DNA from: Chytriomyces cf. hyalinus JEL632
Taxonomy: Eukaryota > Chytridiomycota > Chytridiomycetes > Chytridiales > Chytriomycetaceae
Assembly (NCBI GenBank): GCA_025435555.1
Contig: JAIWWG010000015.1
Coordinates: 62,001 to 126,000 of the forward strand
Reading direction: 5' to 3'
Length of the DNA: 64,000 nt
Positions 47,083 through 60,869 of the stretch are shown here, piece by piece. Position 1 is the stretch's first letter; every line of letters starts with the position of its first letter. The translations under genes and the position numbers were made by a program. The notes below the pieces were generated by a model. It was given only the letters and a program-made list of their open reading frames with translations. It did no database searches and was not told the DNA's origin.

Positions 47083-48221
47083 ATGAAGGCATCGTCCATC
47101 CTCCTCCTCGCTGCAGCTGCAGTCGTCAGCGCATACGAGTCTCAGTTCGTGGGCCACTGGAACCCGAAGGTCGATGTGTCCAACATGCGCAACATCGTCA
47201 ACTGCCAGTTCACAATTGCCGTTGACGGATCGGCGTCATGCACGCAGATTGCCGACTCACAATTCATCGTGAGCATCTTTGTGATCAAAAGTCCTGCTCT
47301 TGTCATTGACCCCATCATCTCCTTCTGTTTAAATTTGACGTCGTCCGCTGTCAGACTCTCCGCGCATTCCAGGAACTCAACCCGAATCTGTCCTGCCTAA
47401 CTCCCGTCTCGGATGGCATTCTCGTCTGCGTGCCGAATGACCCACGACCAGCTGAGCAACAACAGCAAGGCTCCGACGCCGGTTCGTCTTCAAGAACTCT
47501 GTCAGCAACTGCCCTCGCACGTGCCAACGCAACTGGCACCGCCAAAGCAACCCTTGCCGCCACTGGAACACTTTCTGCTTCACGAACCAGCGGATCAAGC
47601 GCATCAGTCTCACAAACCGCAGCAAGAACCACTACATCTGCCGACGCACCAGAACCTACAACTGAAGCCGTGCAGGCGCCCGTCATAACGACGGAGGCTT
47701 GGGTACCACCCCCTGAGCCGCCCAAGGTGGAGGAACCTCCTGTCGTTGTGGAACCACCTGTCGTGGTGTCACCACCAAGCGGTGGGGGTGATCCCGACGT
47801 GGGTAGCTGTATCGCATTGCACAACAGCGCACGTGCAGCAGCTGGAGTTGCACCTCTGAGCTGGAGTGACGATATTGCGAGCAACCATGCCCAACCTGTT
47901 GCCAACAACTGCGCCGCATCGGGATGCTGGAACTGCCACGAAGACTCGGGTGAGCGCTGACGTGTTTTTTGCTTAATTGCATGGGCACTCTAATTCTGAC
48001 TGCGCGTTTATTGGCTGACAATTTATTTGCTTTCACAAGGTGCGGGAACAATCTTTGCTCAAAACATGTTCGTAAGCCACGGCTCTTGCGCGTCCGCGTT
48101 CCAGGGATGGATGGATAGTCCTGGACACAGAGAAAATATCCTGTCGCCATCATGGACCAAATTCGGATGTGGGTCCTCAGGCTACAACGCCGGATGCTCG
48201 GTATGCGACTTCACATGGTAG
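47083..48221 (+). CDS. Secreted LysM-CAP chimera 2
   Basis: Three exons (47083-47268, 47355-47949, 48040-48221) sum to 963 nt, 320 residues. Signal peptide (MKASSILLLAAAAVVSA), then FVGHWNPKVD and LysM to about residue 90 (CQFTIAVDGSASCTQIADSQ .. ELNPNLSC .. DGILVCVPN). The linker (about 91-215) is Ala/Ser/Thr then Pro-Val-rich. The CAP domain is of the bacterial YkwD-like type: LHNSARAAAGVAPLSWSDDI, CHEDSGAGT, AQNMF and WMDSPGHRENILSPSWTKFG. The first intron sits inside the LysM after QIADSQFI, as in two later members. The catalytic-like GEN is AQN. This CAP differs clearly from those of members 1, 3 and 4 although its LysM is close to that of the last member. Confidence 0.9.
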
Positions 48222-48622
48222 TTTGAGTAGTGGAAGCGGTTTATGCTGTCTGTGACTGCATAGCATGGGCGTTGCCAGTGTTTTAGTATTTTGCACTTCC
48301 ATGTTTTTCCTCGTTTGGACTTTTGTAGCCAGTCTCGAGTTCTCTCTTCTTTTCTCTGTCTATTATGATATCTCACATTCCCGCCAACCTCCTCATGCTC
48401 CTACATTATTCTATGCGCACGCCTTTTTTTCGCCCGTGCCAAACACGTCTTTTTTTTTTTTTTATTGCCGCCCTGTTCGATTACTTGCCTCATTGTTGCG
48501 ACTCCAGTTATGTATAATTGTGGATGCACGAACTCTGCACGAATAAAAAGTAACCTCATCTATCGAGCAAGCAACGCGTGAGTTGCAAAGAAAGCTGACA
48601 AATCCCCAACCAAACAAAAAAA
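48222..48622. other. Intergenic region before BBS1
   Basis: Poly-T near 48448-48463; no gene supported. Confidence 0.4.
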
Positions 48623-51428
48623 ATGCGTAACAGCGAATCTTCAAACCGAGCATTCCCAAATCTGCGCTCAAACCGCGTCCTTGGCGCAATTTCATCCCTG
48701 CTTCGAAAAGCACCAATCGTGTCTTCGAGCAGCAGCAGCAGCATCAATCGTGACTCTCTGTCAACAATCCGTGACTCTACTTCGACCTTGACTGAAGACA
48801 GCAGCGACCCAGTTCGAACTATTCCCACCGAATCGAAAGAATTAGATTCAGGCGCAGGCAGCGCTGCCAATTTATCGCAAAGTTTGTCGTCGGATACTCT
48901 GGATACAGGTTTTGTACACAAGTTTTTGCTCAAGCAGTCCACTTTCAATGAACCAACAAAAACAAACAAACAGCAGGTTTCGATGCAGAAGCTTTTTCAG
49001 CGCGCGTGAATCCGTTTTATATTCCTCCAAACAAACGCGCATCCCGCGTTCTGAGGCCGTCAACTTTAATCGCTCCTGATGCCAAACACGCCACCTCTAG
49101 CAAACAGATACCTGGTACGTTATTTGCAACAACCCATATATTCCGCGCGATCGATCCTGAAGATATAAAAACGAAAACAAAAAAAGAAGATGAACCGGCT
49201 CCAATTCCTGCAGAAAAACTCGAAGAAGAAACTGTGCACGATGTTTGGATGAAAGCCCTCGAAATTGAATCGACCGGAATTTTGAATCCGTTCCAAGCAT
49301 GCTCTGCGCTCGTAAATGTCGATGGAGTTGGAAACACAAACTTGGTTGTTGCAGATCTTGCTGGAATTGGGAAGCTGTCCAACGCCGCGTCACAGAATCT
49401 CAACAGCGCAACACACATGTTTACGAGCATCAAAGTGTTTCAAGGTGTATCTTTTTGCCCATCGGTGTGCTGGACGTTTTGACTAAATCAAGACCACAGG
49501 CCACAGACTCCTCAATGAACACATTGTCCCGGCACCACCAGTAGCATTAGTCCATTTCTATCCGGATAGCGACGTGACTCCACGAATACCAGTGATTGCG
49601 CTCGGATCAGGGCCCGACGTATTCATGTACCACGCGAATACACCGTTCCAACGCTTCACTCTACCGTTCATCAAACCTCATCCACAAGAGGAAGAAGCTT
49701 GGAAAGACTTGTCCGTGGCAGTTGCCGCCGCTTTAAGTCAAGCGGCTGAATGCAGCGGGACTGGGTTCATTGATGATGAAGTCCTGCAGTTTGCTTGGAA
49801 TCGAATAGTCGAGCTGCGGGATTCGGGCGCACCCATCACAAGGAGGAGTCTGGAGTTTATTTCCGGGTGTTCAGATACGCAGTCCCGGCGTGTCATGGTG
49901 AACAATGAGGCACTTACACCGTTGTTGATCCAGGTATGACAAACAGCTTCACCAAGGGAGGATTTGTTAATGCTGGTTTTCCATACAGCCAGATATCAGC
50001 TGCATGACAGTTTTAAATCGAAACAGTTTCACCAAAGACGCGCAAGCAATGCTAGTAATTGGGACAGAACAGGGTATTGTGTACCTGGTCAGCCCACCCC
50101 AGTATTCCGTTGTTGAACAAAGAACGCTACCATCGCCAATCGCACATGTTGGTGTTATCGGACTCTACGAGAAAGAATTCTCCATTTTCTGTGCATGTAG
50201 GGATGGATCGATACAGGTCATTTCAAGGTGTGCTTCAAAGAATTTAAGACTTTGGAAAATGTTAACGGGGTCGCTGTTCCCATCCTTTCTTTTTTTCATG
50301 CAGTGCAAAAAGCAAGTCAATGAAGCGCATTCTTTTCGACGTGCTGTTGGTGGGAGTGATTGGGTTGAGGGACCATTTTATCGTCGCGTCCATGAAGAAA
50401 CAAGTCTTTTCGTACACAACAGAAGCGCACTTGATGTACTCCTTCTCTGTCCCGTCTCCAATTACAGCAATTGAGAAAGTGGAAACCAACTCAACTTTCT
50501 GCGGTTATGCTGTCGCAATGATGGATGGACAAGTGCATCTTTACGATGGAAGGGATCTTGTTTCAAAGATTTCGGCAAATGTGAGTAACCGCACATCCCT
50601 CACGATCAACCCCGTCTCAGCCTAATCGCCTTGTATTTACGTTTATAAGGGTAGCGTTTGTTCTATTCGATTTGGAGACTTTGGGCGAGATTCATCATGT
50701 TTGGTGATGATAACATCGACTGGAGAACTGGACGTGCGCATTTTACGAAGGAACGCACGACTGCTACCACTGAAGCCAGCAGCACCGGATCCAGCTGCAG
50801 TCAAGGTATCGGCGAGCCACTTTCCAATTCCAAAGAAAACTCGCGGCTACTTGGACCTTATGAAGAGGGAGCGGGAGAATTCGAAAGGTGTGCCATCTGC
50901 ATTCGGCCCTTTATGCCTGTCTCGCTTTCTAATCAGCCGCGTCAAGAAATATACCAAAAGTTTCAGCTTGATTTAATGCATCTGCGGCTAGTTGCAGCAC
51001 GGGCGACTTTGAACAACGCGAAACGGCGGCTGAACCCGGTCTGCGATATCTCGAATCTCAAACTCTCGGTGGAGGTATATTTGCTCTCGGAAATGCTGTC
51101 CTGCACTTTCATGACCCAGTACTGTTCCCAGGTGAAAGGCTTTGGCCCGACTTACCGCATCTACGTCCGCCTGTTGAATGCAGGGACTGACACGCTTGAA
51201 AACCTATTTGTCCTGCTTGCAGCAGACTCGCGTGCGTATAGTATTGACACTGCTGGGTTTGAAGTGGCGGTCCTGTTCAGCGAGCATTGCGTGAATCGCT
51301 CCTCTCTGATGCATGCCCACCAGAACACGAACGAGGGTGTTTCGGACATGGTCCAAGTGTTTGTATTTGAGCACGGTGTCCGAAATCGCGTTTTGATTGC
51401 CAACAAAATACCTGTCCCTTTGAACTGA
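48623..51428 (+). CDS. BBS1: BBS1, BBSome subunit
   Basis: About nine exons. Starts MRNSESSNRAFPNLRSNRV with a Ser-rich tail, then FSARVNPFYIPPNKR. The beta-propeller and C-terminal regions follow animal BBS1 block by block: ILNPFQACSALVNVDG with LVVADLAGIGKL; IPVIALGSGPDVFMYHANTP; TVLNRNSFTKDAQAMLVIGT; FSIFCACRDGSIQVIS; GYAVAMMDGQVHLYDGRDLV; PKKTRGYLDLMKRERENSK; YQKFQLDLMHLRLVAARATL; and VKGFGPTYRIYVRLLN. BBS1 is part of the octameric BBSome, the coat that moves membrane proteins in and out of cilia and binds ARL6/BBS3. Its presence means a flagellated zoospore stage. An N-terminal extension of about 130 residues is lineage-specific. It ends only 55 bp before the next gene. Confidence 0.93.
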
Positions 51429-51483
51429 ATCATAAAAGTAAAAAAAAAAAGTCAGGAAAACAAAAACTATTCTCCCACCCCAA

Positions 51484-52922
51484 ATGAGTTCCATTGCTGC
51501 GAAGAAAGCAGCGTGGGCAAAAGTCAAGCGAGAGAAGTTCGACATCAGCAAGGACAGCACCGCCAATGGCGCTTACTTGGCTGCGAAGGCGGACGGGCAT
51601 CGCATCTTCTACAACATCTGGAAGGTGGGTGATGAATAGCCGTGTTCCAACCCTCTATCTCCCAATGACTCGACTGACACCGAATTTGCTCGCTCCTTAC
51701 CTGTTACCAGCCAAAAGGCACAGCGAAGGCAGAGGTTCTCTTCTTCCACGGGTTGGGCGAGCACTGTTTGCGCTACGAGGTAATGACCTTGGGCTTGGCA
51801 AGGTGGCGCCCAAATTCTGAAACTTGACTCAACAAACAACATTCATTTCCGCATCCACCCTCCGCGGCGCGCAGCACGTTTTCTCCAAATTTGCTGATGC
51901 TGGCATCGTTGTCCGCGCCATCGACTGGAGAGGCCACGGCAGAACGTACATGCGAAACGCATCGGCCATTCAAGGCTTCCACGAAAGCTTCGATCAGGTT
52001 TTCGAAGACATGTTCCAGGTTGCCGCCGTCGATATTGAGGGCGTGCCAAAGGGTCTTCCTTTGTTTGTTGTGAGTTTTCTCAACTGTTCCCCGTCAGTTG
52101 ACGCATTTTTGTTTCTGCCCACCCATTATGCTGCGGCTAGCCTTGAAGACGATGGGTCGGACTAAGGAATGCCCTATCTATATGGGATGAACCGATCGTG
52201 GGACATTTGATGGCTTTCTCTGAATTTTGAATTGCACGGAGATGTTTCTGAACCATCCACCGAAACCCTGGAATTTTCCCTGACCTTTGACTCTCTTTTG
52301 ATTTTCAGTTTGGCCACAGCATGGGTGGACTGTTGGCACTCAGCTTTGTCCACAAAAACAAGAGCAAGCTTCCAAACCTTCGCGGCTGCATCGCACAGGC
52401 TCCTGCGCTCTCCGCTGGCAAACCAATCCCAATGATTCTTCAATTCATCATCATGTGGTTGGGAGGATTTTTAGGAAAAGTCACGCAACCCAACGAACTC
52501 GAGTTGGATGGACTCTGCAGCCACGACCCAGTGGTTGACGAATACGTGCGTGATCCCCTGAACCACGGCCAAATCAGTTTGCGGCTTGCGAAAGATATGC
52601 TTGTTCACCAGAAGCTTTTGCTGAGTGAAGCTGCCACATTTACGACGCCTTTGATCATGTACCACAGTTGCCTGGATCGTTTCACTGCGATTAGCGCGAC
52701 TGAAAAGTTTATGGACACCTGTGGCTCTACTGACAAAAAGTACAATGGGTTTTCGGAGGGACAGAAACTTGAGCACGAAAGTAAGTTTTTTAGTATGGTT
52801 TGAGTTGTAACGCATACGGTTTTGATAACGGCTTCGCTGCAGTCCACAACGAGCCTTCGGTCAGCAACACGATCATTTCCGAGTACATTGAATGGATCAT
52901 GGAACGCGCCGCCGCCAAGTGA
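51484..52922 (+). CDS. Monoacylglycerol lipase-like serine hydrolase, copy A
   Basis: Five or six exons, about 310 residues. Alpha/beta hydrolase of the S33/MGL type: oxyanion element FFHGLGEH, IDWRGHGRT, nucleophile elbow GHSMGG (about 52318), the acid in MYHSCLDRFT, and the catalytic His at the exon junction HE|VHNEP. The signature EYVRDPLNHGQISLRLAKDM is family-typical. Such enzymes release fatty acid from monoacylglycerol in lipid-droplet breakdown; zoospores live on stored lipid, so a role in energy use is plausible (inference). No signal peptide. Introns near 51624-51711, 51778-51858, 52072-52308 and 52777-52838. The paralogue follows 185 bp downstream. Confidence 0.9.
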
Positions 52923-53107
52923 AGGGAACAAGTGGGGGACGATTGCTTAAAATAAAAGGGCCGTGTTGAATCTGTAGCAAGCGCATCGTGGTTGATGAAC
53001 AATCAGCATTTTTTTGAGTGTCCCATGAGGCAACACACCTTGCGCTTATAATGAGAACCAACACTTGCAACTCAGCAACTGCATCCCACACCATCCATAC
53101 AAAGAAC

Positions 53108-54376
53108 ATGAATTCATTGCAGCAGACACAACGACCGGACTGGTCCAAAGTTCAAAAAGACTCCTTCGACCCGAAGCAGGACAAGGCACCGGGCTCATAC
53201 TTCACTGCTCCTGACAGACATCAGATCTACTACAACATTTGGAAGGTTTGGAAAACCGAATCTAGCGGGCTTGACACAACTGTCCTGACTTCGCTCGTTT
53301 GTTTTCAGCCGACTGGTGCAATCCGTGCGCAGGTGCTCTTCTTCCACGGAATCGGCGAACATGTGATGCGCTATGACGTAAGCATCCCCGGACATTGGGT
53401 TCGAACCCTTTTGCTAAACTGCAAAAGCATCTTTCCTCGTAGCACGTTTTCAAACTATTTACTGAGGCTGGAATCCTTGTTCGTGGAATGGACTGGCGAG
53501 GACACGGCCGAACAGTATTGCGAAATAACGAGGCCCAAGCATTCGATTACTCGTTTGATCAGTGCTTTGAGGATATGCTGCAGCTGCATTCTATCGCGAT
53601 TGACAATGTTCCAGACAATCTTCCCGTGTTTGTGGTAACGTGAGTAAAATCTCTGTGAACCAAGGTTTGCTGACGATTTTTTTTTGGCGCTAGATGGGTC
53701 ATTCGATGGGTGGACTCATGACCCTTGCATTTGTGCAAAAGAAGAGGGACAAGATTCCGACGCTTCGCGGTTGTATTGCGCAGGCGCCTGCACTGAAGGG
53801 GCTTCGACCTGGTAAAGCGTCCGTAAGCCCCGTGACAAAAACGCGATTCTAACCAGACACATTAAAACTAAATAATAGACGGCCCTGTACATCCTTTCCT
53901 CCGCTGGGCCGTTGTCAACGTTGTCGGCGGAGTGCTTGGCCGAGTGAGCGAGCCAAGCGGACTCGACTTGAACGACATTAACAGCACAGACGAGGGCGTA
54001 CTAGGGTACGTGCGAGACCCGCTAAACCACGGCCGTATCACAGCCCGTCTTGCACGCGACATGTTTCGTCATGAGGACTGGATGATAAGCGTTGCGGCCG
54101 AGTTTAATACACCTGTTTTGCTGTGCCACAACTTTAACGATAAGATTACCGACGCGGTTGCGAGCAATGGGTTTGTGGAGGCTGCTGCATCGGTGGATAA
54201 GACTTTTGTAGGGTTTGATGCGGCGCTGGGACTTGGGCATGAGCGTGAGTGGTTTTCTTGTGGGGTGCTGTGTGGTAATGCTAATTTTGATGGTCTTCGC
54301 AGTCCACAACGAGCCGTCGATCAATCAAGATTTGTTCAAAAAGTACATTGCGTGGATCCTTGAGCGAGCCAACTAA
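53108..54376 (+). CDS. Monoacylglycerol lipase-like serine hydrolase, copy B
   Basis: Tandem duplicate of the previous gene with the same intron layout plus one more intron within the lid region (about 53811-53880). Visible: FFHGIGEH, MDWRGHGRTVLRN, GHSMGGLMTLAF, RGCIAQAPAL, YVRDPLNHGRITARLARDMF, catalytic Asp in CHNFNDKITD and LGHE|VHNEPS with the His. The start is MNSLQQTQRPDWSKVQK. The lid is different (PVHPFLRWAVVNVVGGVLG), suggesting another substrate preference. The first two introns interrupt the frame at YNIWK and RYD as in copy A. Confidence 0.9.
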
Positions 54377-54799
54377 ACTTGCATACTGAGTTGAAGGCAT
54401 ATCATCCTGTTATAATAATACACGTGGTAGCATGCTTTCCTGACTTGAACTCAAACAGCTTCCACTCTCTGCTGCTGCTGCTGTTGCAGTTGCCTGAGAA
54501 TCTTGCTTCCAATTGAAAGTCCGTCCGCACAGTCGATAGCGTCAACGAATGCACCGTTGCCGACAGCGTTGAATGGACTACCAACACTTGCAGATGATGC
54601 ATGTCGCTGTTGTTGTGACATCGATACGAGACAGTTGCGAGTGTGTGCGTGTGCGTGTGCGTGTGCCTGTGCGCTGATTGGACCAATCAAATCACTCTCA
54701 GCTCCTGATTAAAAAAAGTTAAATCCCGAGCCCTAATTACTTCAACAGCAACTACATCCGCAACTACATCCACTACAACCACAACCACTACATCCAACA
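54377..54799. other. Intergenic region between the hydrolase pair and the CAP gene
   Basis: CTG trinucleotide run near 54470-54488 and a GTGTGCGTGTGCGT stretch near 54640-54668; no gene supported. Confidence 0.4.
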
Positions 54800-56038
54800 A
54801 TGAAGATCCCATCCATTCTGCCGCTCGCCTTCGCTGCCGGATTCGTCTCAGCCCAGGACCAGAACCAGCAAAAGCAACTCGATCTTCTCAACTTCATTCT
54901 GCAGGGCCTGACACCACCACAGCAAAACGTCCCCGCATTTGTTGAGCCTGCACCCGCCCCACAAGATAATGCACAGGCTCTTCCCCAGTTTATGCCAGAC
55001 ACTGTCCCGAGTGATTCCGCAGTTGTTACGTCCGTTGCTTCCAGTGTTACCCCTGCCACGTCCATCGCCACGTCCGCTGCCACGTCTATCGCCATGTCTG
55101 CTGCAGTCAAGACATCATCAAGTCAGCAAGCCACTTCCGAAGTGCAGAGCGCGTCATCTGCAACTACAAGTGCTGCACCTGCCACCTCCGCTGTGGCTGT
55201 TCCGTCTTCCAGTGCTGTCCCAAGTCCCAGTCCCATTTTTGAAGTCCCGGCAGTCACCACAACCGTCGCTGTCCAGCAACCTGCTCCCACAACCGAAGCT
55301 CCAGCGGCGCCAACTACCGAAGCTCCAGTGCCTGAGGTCCCTTCACCGGAGCCGCAGCCAGCCCCTATCCCAGAACCCAGCCAGCCTGAACCTCAACCAC
55401 AGCCACAGCCTGAACCCCAACCAGAACCGCAACCAGAACCGCAACCAGAACCGCAACCAGAGCCACAACCAGAGCCACAACCAGAACCTCAACCACAGCC
55501 ACAGCCTGAACCCCAACCAGAACCGCAACCAGAGCCACAACCAGAACCAAAACAACCCCAACCCGTCGCCGACGCGTGTGCATACATCATCAACTCCATC
55601 CTCCCCAACTACTCCGACTCCTCAAACTCCGTGGCGGATGCTCAACGTCTACACAACGAGATTCGCGCAATCGTTGGACAGTCAAAAGGCACCAACTTGG
55701 GTTCCCTCGCATGGAGCGACAGCGTTGCTGCTTTCGCTACACAGGATGCACAATGGAGTGTAAGCAACAGCAACTGTGTAGCGGGCGGTCTTGCTCACTG
55801 GAGTAACTGGGGTGCCGGCGTGCATGCCAAATCGCTTGGCTGGTCCAGCTTCATCGCCTCCATTAAAATGTTTGTCACGTACGACGATGGAAGGGGTACC
55901 GAGTGTTCGCAGTACATGAATTACGGCACGAGCAACCACTTTGCAAACATTGTTTCGGACAGTACTAAATTTGGATGTGGCGCTTACCCGTGCCGTGGAG
56001 GTAACTTTGGACCTGTTGTTGGTTGTGATTATGCGTAA
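54800..56038 (+). CDS. Secreted CAP protein with Pro-Gln-Glu linker, no LysM
   Basis: Single exon, 412 residues. Signal peptide ([19 protein letters not shown]), a short Gln-rich region, a Ser/Ala/Thr/Val linker, then about 72 residues of almost pure PQPEPQPE repeat (roughly 184-256). The CAP domain starts [77 protein letters not shown] and ends VVGCDYA. The CAP is the same type as in chimera 1 (KSLG in place of GEN; DYA terminus), but no LysM precedes it. The repetitive linker should stiffen into a polyproline-like rod that holds the CAP away from the wall (inference). Confidence 0.87.
   Translation: MKIPSILPLAFAAGFVSAQDQNQQKQLDLLNFILQGLTPPQQNVPAFVEPAPAPQDNAQALPQFMPDTVPSDSAVVTSVASSVTPATSIATSAATSIAMSAAVKTSSSQQATSEVQSASSATTSAAPATSAVAVPSSSAVPSPSPIFEVPAVTTTVAVQQPAPTTEAPAAPTTEAPVPEVPSPEPQPAPIPEPSQPEPQPQPQPEPQPEPQPEPQPEPQPEPQPEPQPEPQPQPQPEPQPEPQPEPQPEPKQPQPVADACAYIINSILPNYSDSSNSVADAQRLHNEIRAIVGQSKGTNLGSLAWSDSVAAFATQDAQWSVSNSNCVAGGLAHWSNWGAGVHAKSLGWSSFIASIKMFVTYDDGRGTECSQYMNYGTSNHFANIVSDSTKFGCGAYPCRGGNFGPVVGCDYA
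55376..55560. repeat. Coding hexanucleotide repeat (CCAGAACCGCAA-type) with 96-bp higher-order copy
   Basis: Units of CAACCAGAACCG and CCACAGCC code for PE and PQ pairs. A block starting CCTCAACCACAGCCACAGCC at 55391 recurs at 55487, exactly 96 bp (32 residues) later, which points to a segmental duplication within the array. Confidence 0.8.
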
Positions 56039-56202
56039 AAAATCCCCCCCCCCCCCGTTTCTTGTTTTTTTTTTTTAAAGAAGATGGAAAGAAGATGGTG
56101 GTTTAGATTCATGACAGTAGATCTGTTCAGACAATTATGTGCCTTACTTCAGTTCAGTAATAAAAAGTGTTCATTGCGCTTCAGTTTGTTATTATAAATA
56201 AA

Positions 56203-57970
56203 TCACTTTCGACTGAAAAAGTTGGATATTGACGGCTGCGCAGCGTCCTTCACGTTCGCTCCTTTTTTGGCCTTTTTCTTGATTGTCCCTTGTTGTGCCC
56301 CAGTCTTGGAACCTCCCTTTCGATCATCCGTCACCAGTTTCAGAGCTTTTTTCAAAGTCACCGGAACCGCACCCGTTTCCATCTCCTCTTCAGTCCACCA
56401 CGCACAGTTTTTAGTGGCCGCATCATTGGCAGGAAGCTCAGAAATTCCGTCCGGCAATTGCGCCGTAAGCCAGACAATGTTCATTGTCAGTTTAATGTGC
56501 GAGAATAAATGTTTGATGGGTTCGAACGGCTTTTCGATTTTGATTGTGAGACTGCTCTTTGATAAACTCGTGTTTGGAATGGAGTCGACAAGATTTTCGG
56601 ATGAAAAATCAGTCAAAGGTGATAGCTCTTCTGTGGTAGGAATGTGAGGAAAGTCCCATAGATTCGCTAGCAGGCCCTTTGGTGGCCGTTGCATGACGAG
56701 AAACTTGGAAGGTTGGTCGGGGATTCGAAGCTCAATAATTGGAACCAAAACCTCTGATATAATATGAGGTGCAATAAAAAGCGCGGGTGAATTTGAATGT
56801 GACAGAGGTGGGACGGGCAGGGTGAGGCATTTTACCTTTTTCTTCCGCTGCTTTTTTTTTCGGAACAACTGGATAGCGCGTCACTAAAAGAGCACCGCAA
56901 TCTTCGATATCGGTGACGGGCAGGCATAAAGCGCAAGAGCTTTCATCTTCGGCATCGTCATCGATAATTTTTCGTTTCATTTTTCGAGGAGCTTGTAAAG
57001 CTGCCTTGGCCTTCTCAGTTGAAACAGTATGCTAAGTGAAGCAAAAAATAATTGCAGCACCCCAGAAATAATCGGAATTAAGCAACACAATTTGCGATTC
57101 ACAAATGGGAGACAAGAAAATTACCAATTCAAACGCGCGACAATATTCCTTGACCGGACAAGCCGCACAATCCGGGTTCGTTGGTGTACATATCGTCGCT
57201 CCAAGCTCCATCAGCGACTGATTAAAATCGCCGGGCTGATCCGGGTCCACAATGTCTGCGGCAAGGCTCCAATGCAAATCCACGGCCGTTTTCGATTTTG
57301 GGTCCATTCCAAGAGCGCGCATGCGCGAAAGCACGCGCACAACGTTTCCGTCGACAAGCGGGGTTGCTTGGTTGAATGCGATGGATGCGATTGCGCCGGC
57401 TGTGTATCTTCCAATTCCCGGGATCTCTCTGAGTGTCGTATTTATTAGATAAACTTGGGGAGAAGACCGGTCAAAAGAAGCAAAAAACTTTGGATGAAAC
57501 TCACTTCTGTAATGTCTCAGCGTCCTTCGGCATAACACCTTTGAACTTGTTCACAACAATGATGGCGCCCTCAAGCAATCGTGATGCACGCGAGTAGTAT
57601 CCGAGTCCACTCCATACGCTGCGGACAGCCTCGGGGTCAGCGACAGCGAGCGCATGCACGGTTGGCCATGTCTCTGTCCATTTGTTAAAGTACGGAATGA
57701 CAGTGTCGCTGTTTTAAAAACAAAGATAAATGATAGAAAAATAGACAACAATCAGAACTTGGTGAATGCTTACACGCGTGTCTGCTGGCACATGATCTCC
57801 GAGACCCAGACCCGGTACGCATTCTCGTTTTCGTCGGGGTTGGGGTTGCGCCAAGGCAGCGGGCGCTTACTCTGCGCATACCAGTCAATCAGAAGCCGGC
57901 GCACCTGGGACACATGACTACTGCTGAAGCGGTGGTATTCAGCGTTGTGTGCTGGCATGGGTCCGAGCAT
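56203..57970 (-). CDS. MUTYH: Adenine DNA glycosylase MutY/MUTYH with C-terminal NUDIX-like domain and PIP box
   Basis: Multi-exon gene starting [15 protein letters not shown]. The glycosylase shows [22 protein letters not shown] (with the catalytic Glu), the helix-hairpin-helix [17 protein letters not shown], catalytic Asp in [10 protein letters not shown], and the iron-sulfur ligands C-x6-C-x2-C-x5-C ([17 protein letters not shown]). After a linker comes a NUDIX-like domain ([16 protein letters not shown]) that recognises 8-oxoG. The protein ends [11 protein letters not shown], a perfect PCNA-interaction box (QxxIxxFF). The enzyme removes adenine mispaired with 8-oxoguanine. The gene converges with the CAP gene, 164 bp apart. 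Introns near 57775-57712, 57507-57425, 57125-57030 and 56874-56835. Confidence 0.95.
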
Positions 57971-59637
<1,667 letters not shown>

Positions 59638-60869
59638 ATGGTCTCCTTCCGTGCACTGAGTCTTGTTGCCGCTGTCGCCAGCGTCGTCCTGGCTGAGGAA
59701 CTCTTTGACGAGCTGGGTCGTGGTCGCAAGGGTCACTGGGCCGAGGGCATGCGAGTCGAGGTTGCCGACTGCAAGTCACCATACAAGTTGAAGGTCACCG
59801 GCACCCCTTCCTGCGAGCAGATTGCCGACCATCAAGCAATGACCGTCAAGGCCCTGCTGGACCTCAACTCGTGGCTCGACTGCAACAAACCCCTCCCAGA
59901 CAAGACAATTGTCTGCCTGCCATCCGCACCCGTCATCCAGGTCGACGCAGAGTCGCAGCAGCAGGACGCCACAAACGGAGACTCTTCTGCCCCTGCCCAG
60001 GGTGTTAACGCTGGCCCAGCTGGCTCAGCCCCAACTCAGGCAGCCGGCCCAATTGGTGGTGCCATCAGACCCAAAATCACCGGCACCCTTGCTGCACGTC
60101 GCACGACTCTCGCCACATCAACCATCAAACCCACTTCGGCCGCTGCCAAACCGTCAACTTCCCCCAAATCAGATGCCTCTGCCTCCCCAGCCGACATCAC
60201 AACGGATGCAGTCACAACCACTCAGGCTGCCCCTGAAGCCCCATCTCCAGACGCTCCCCCTCCAAGCCCACCTTCTGCTGGATGCCTCGGCAACATGGAA
60301 TACTGCAAAGTTCTTGCCGACTCAGACAACCCTCCCTACTATGCAGGATCCGGCGCCCCAACCGAATGCACTGGCTTGACCAACTATGCCCGTCAGCACT
60401 ACAACCCAGGAACGTTCGATTTGTACTGGGACGACAACTTGGCGTACAATGCTCAATACAGTGCGGAGTGGGCGGCCACTTACGACTGCACCCATTGCCA
60501 CACCAGATCTGGTGGTGGTGAGTACAACTGGTGAGTCCACTCTTCCTCGGCTTTACGTTGGGTCATCTTTCTCACTTTGAAAAATTGCACAGGGGTCAAA
60601 ACTTGTACCTGGGACAATGCTCATGCTCCGACGCATACAACGGATGGGTCAGGAATGAAGCCGCTGGAAACGACCCATACAACCCTGAGGCTGGTCACTT
60701 CCTCAACATTGTTGGTTTCGAAGTCGACTACCGCTCTGTTGGTTGTGGTTCTGCTGTCGTCGATGGCAGATGCGCTACGGTGAGACTTTGTTTTGATATC
60801 CATGCATTACCGATCTGGGGAGTATTCTTTTCTAACTCTTGTCCTTAGGTTTGCAACTACGGTCTTTAA
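59638..60869 (+). CDS. Secreted LysM-CAP chimera 3
   Basis: Three exons (59638-60530, 60593-60779, 60849-60869) sum to 1101 nt, 366 residues. Signal peptide (MVSFRALSLVAAVASVVLA), GHWAEGMRVEVADC, LysM (CKSPYKLKVTGTPSCEQIAD .. LDLNSWLDC .. DKTIVCLPS), a Thr/Ala/Pro linker and a CAP domain beginning ECTGLTNYARQHYNPG. CAP marks: CTHCHTRSGGG, WGQNLYLG (GQN for GEN, made by an in-frame exon join), AYNGWVRNEAAGNDP, AGHFLNIVGFEVDY and VCNYGL. The last exon is only 21 nt (VCNYGL plus stop). LysM has no intron here. Closely paired with the next gene. Confidence 0.9.

Noticed and set aside
55343-55583. Trp-Leu-rich antisense frames
   Set aside because: Produced by the reverse strand of the PQ/PE repeat.
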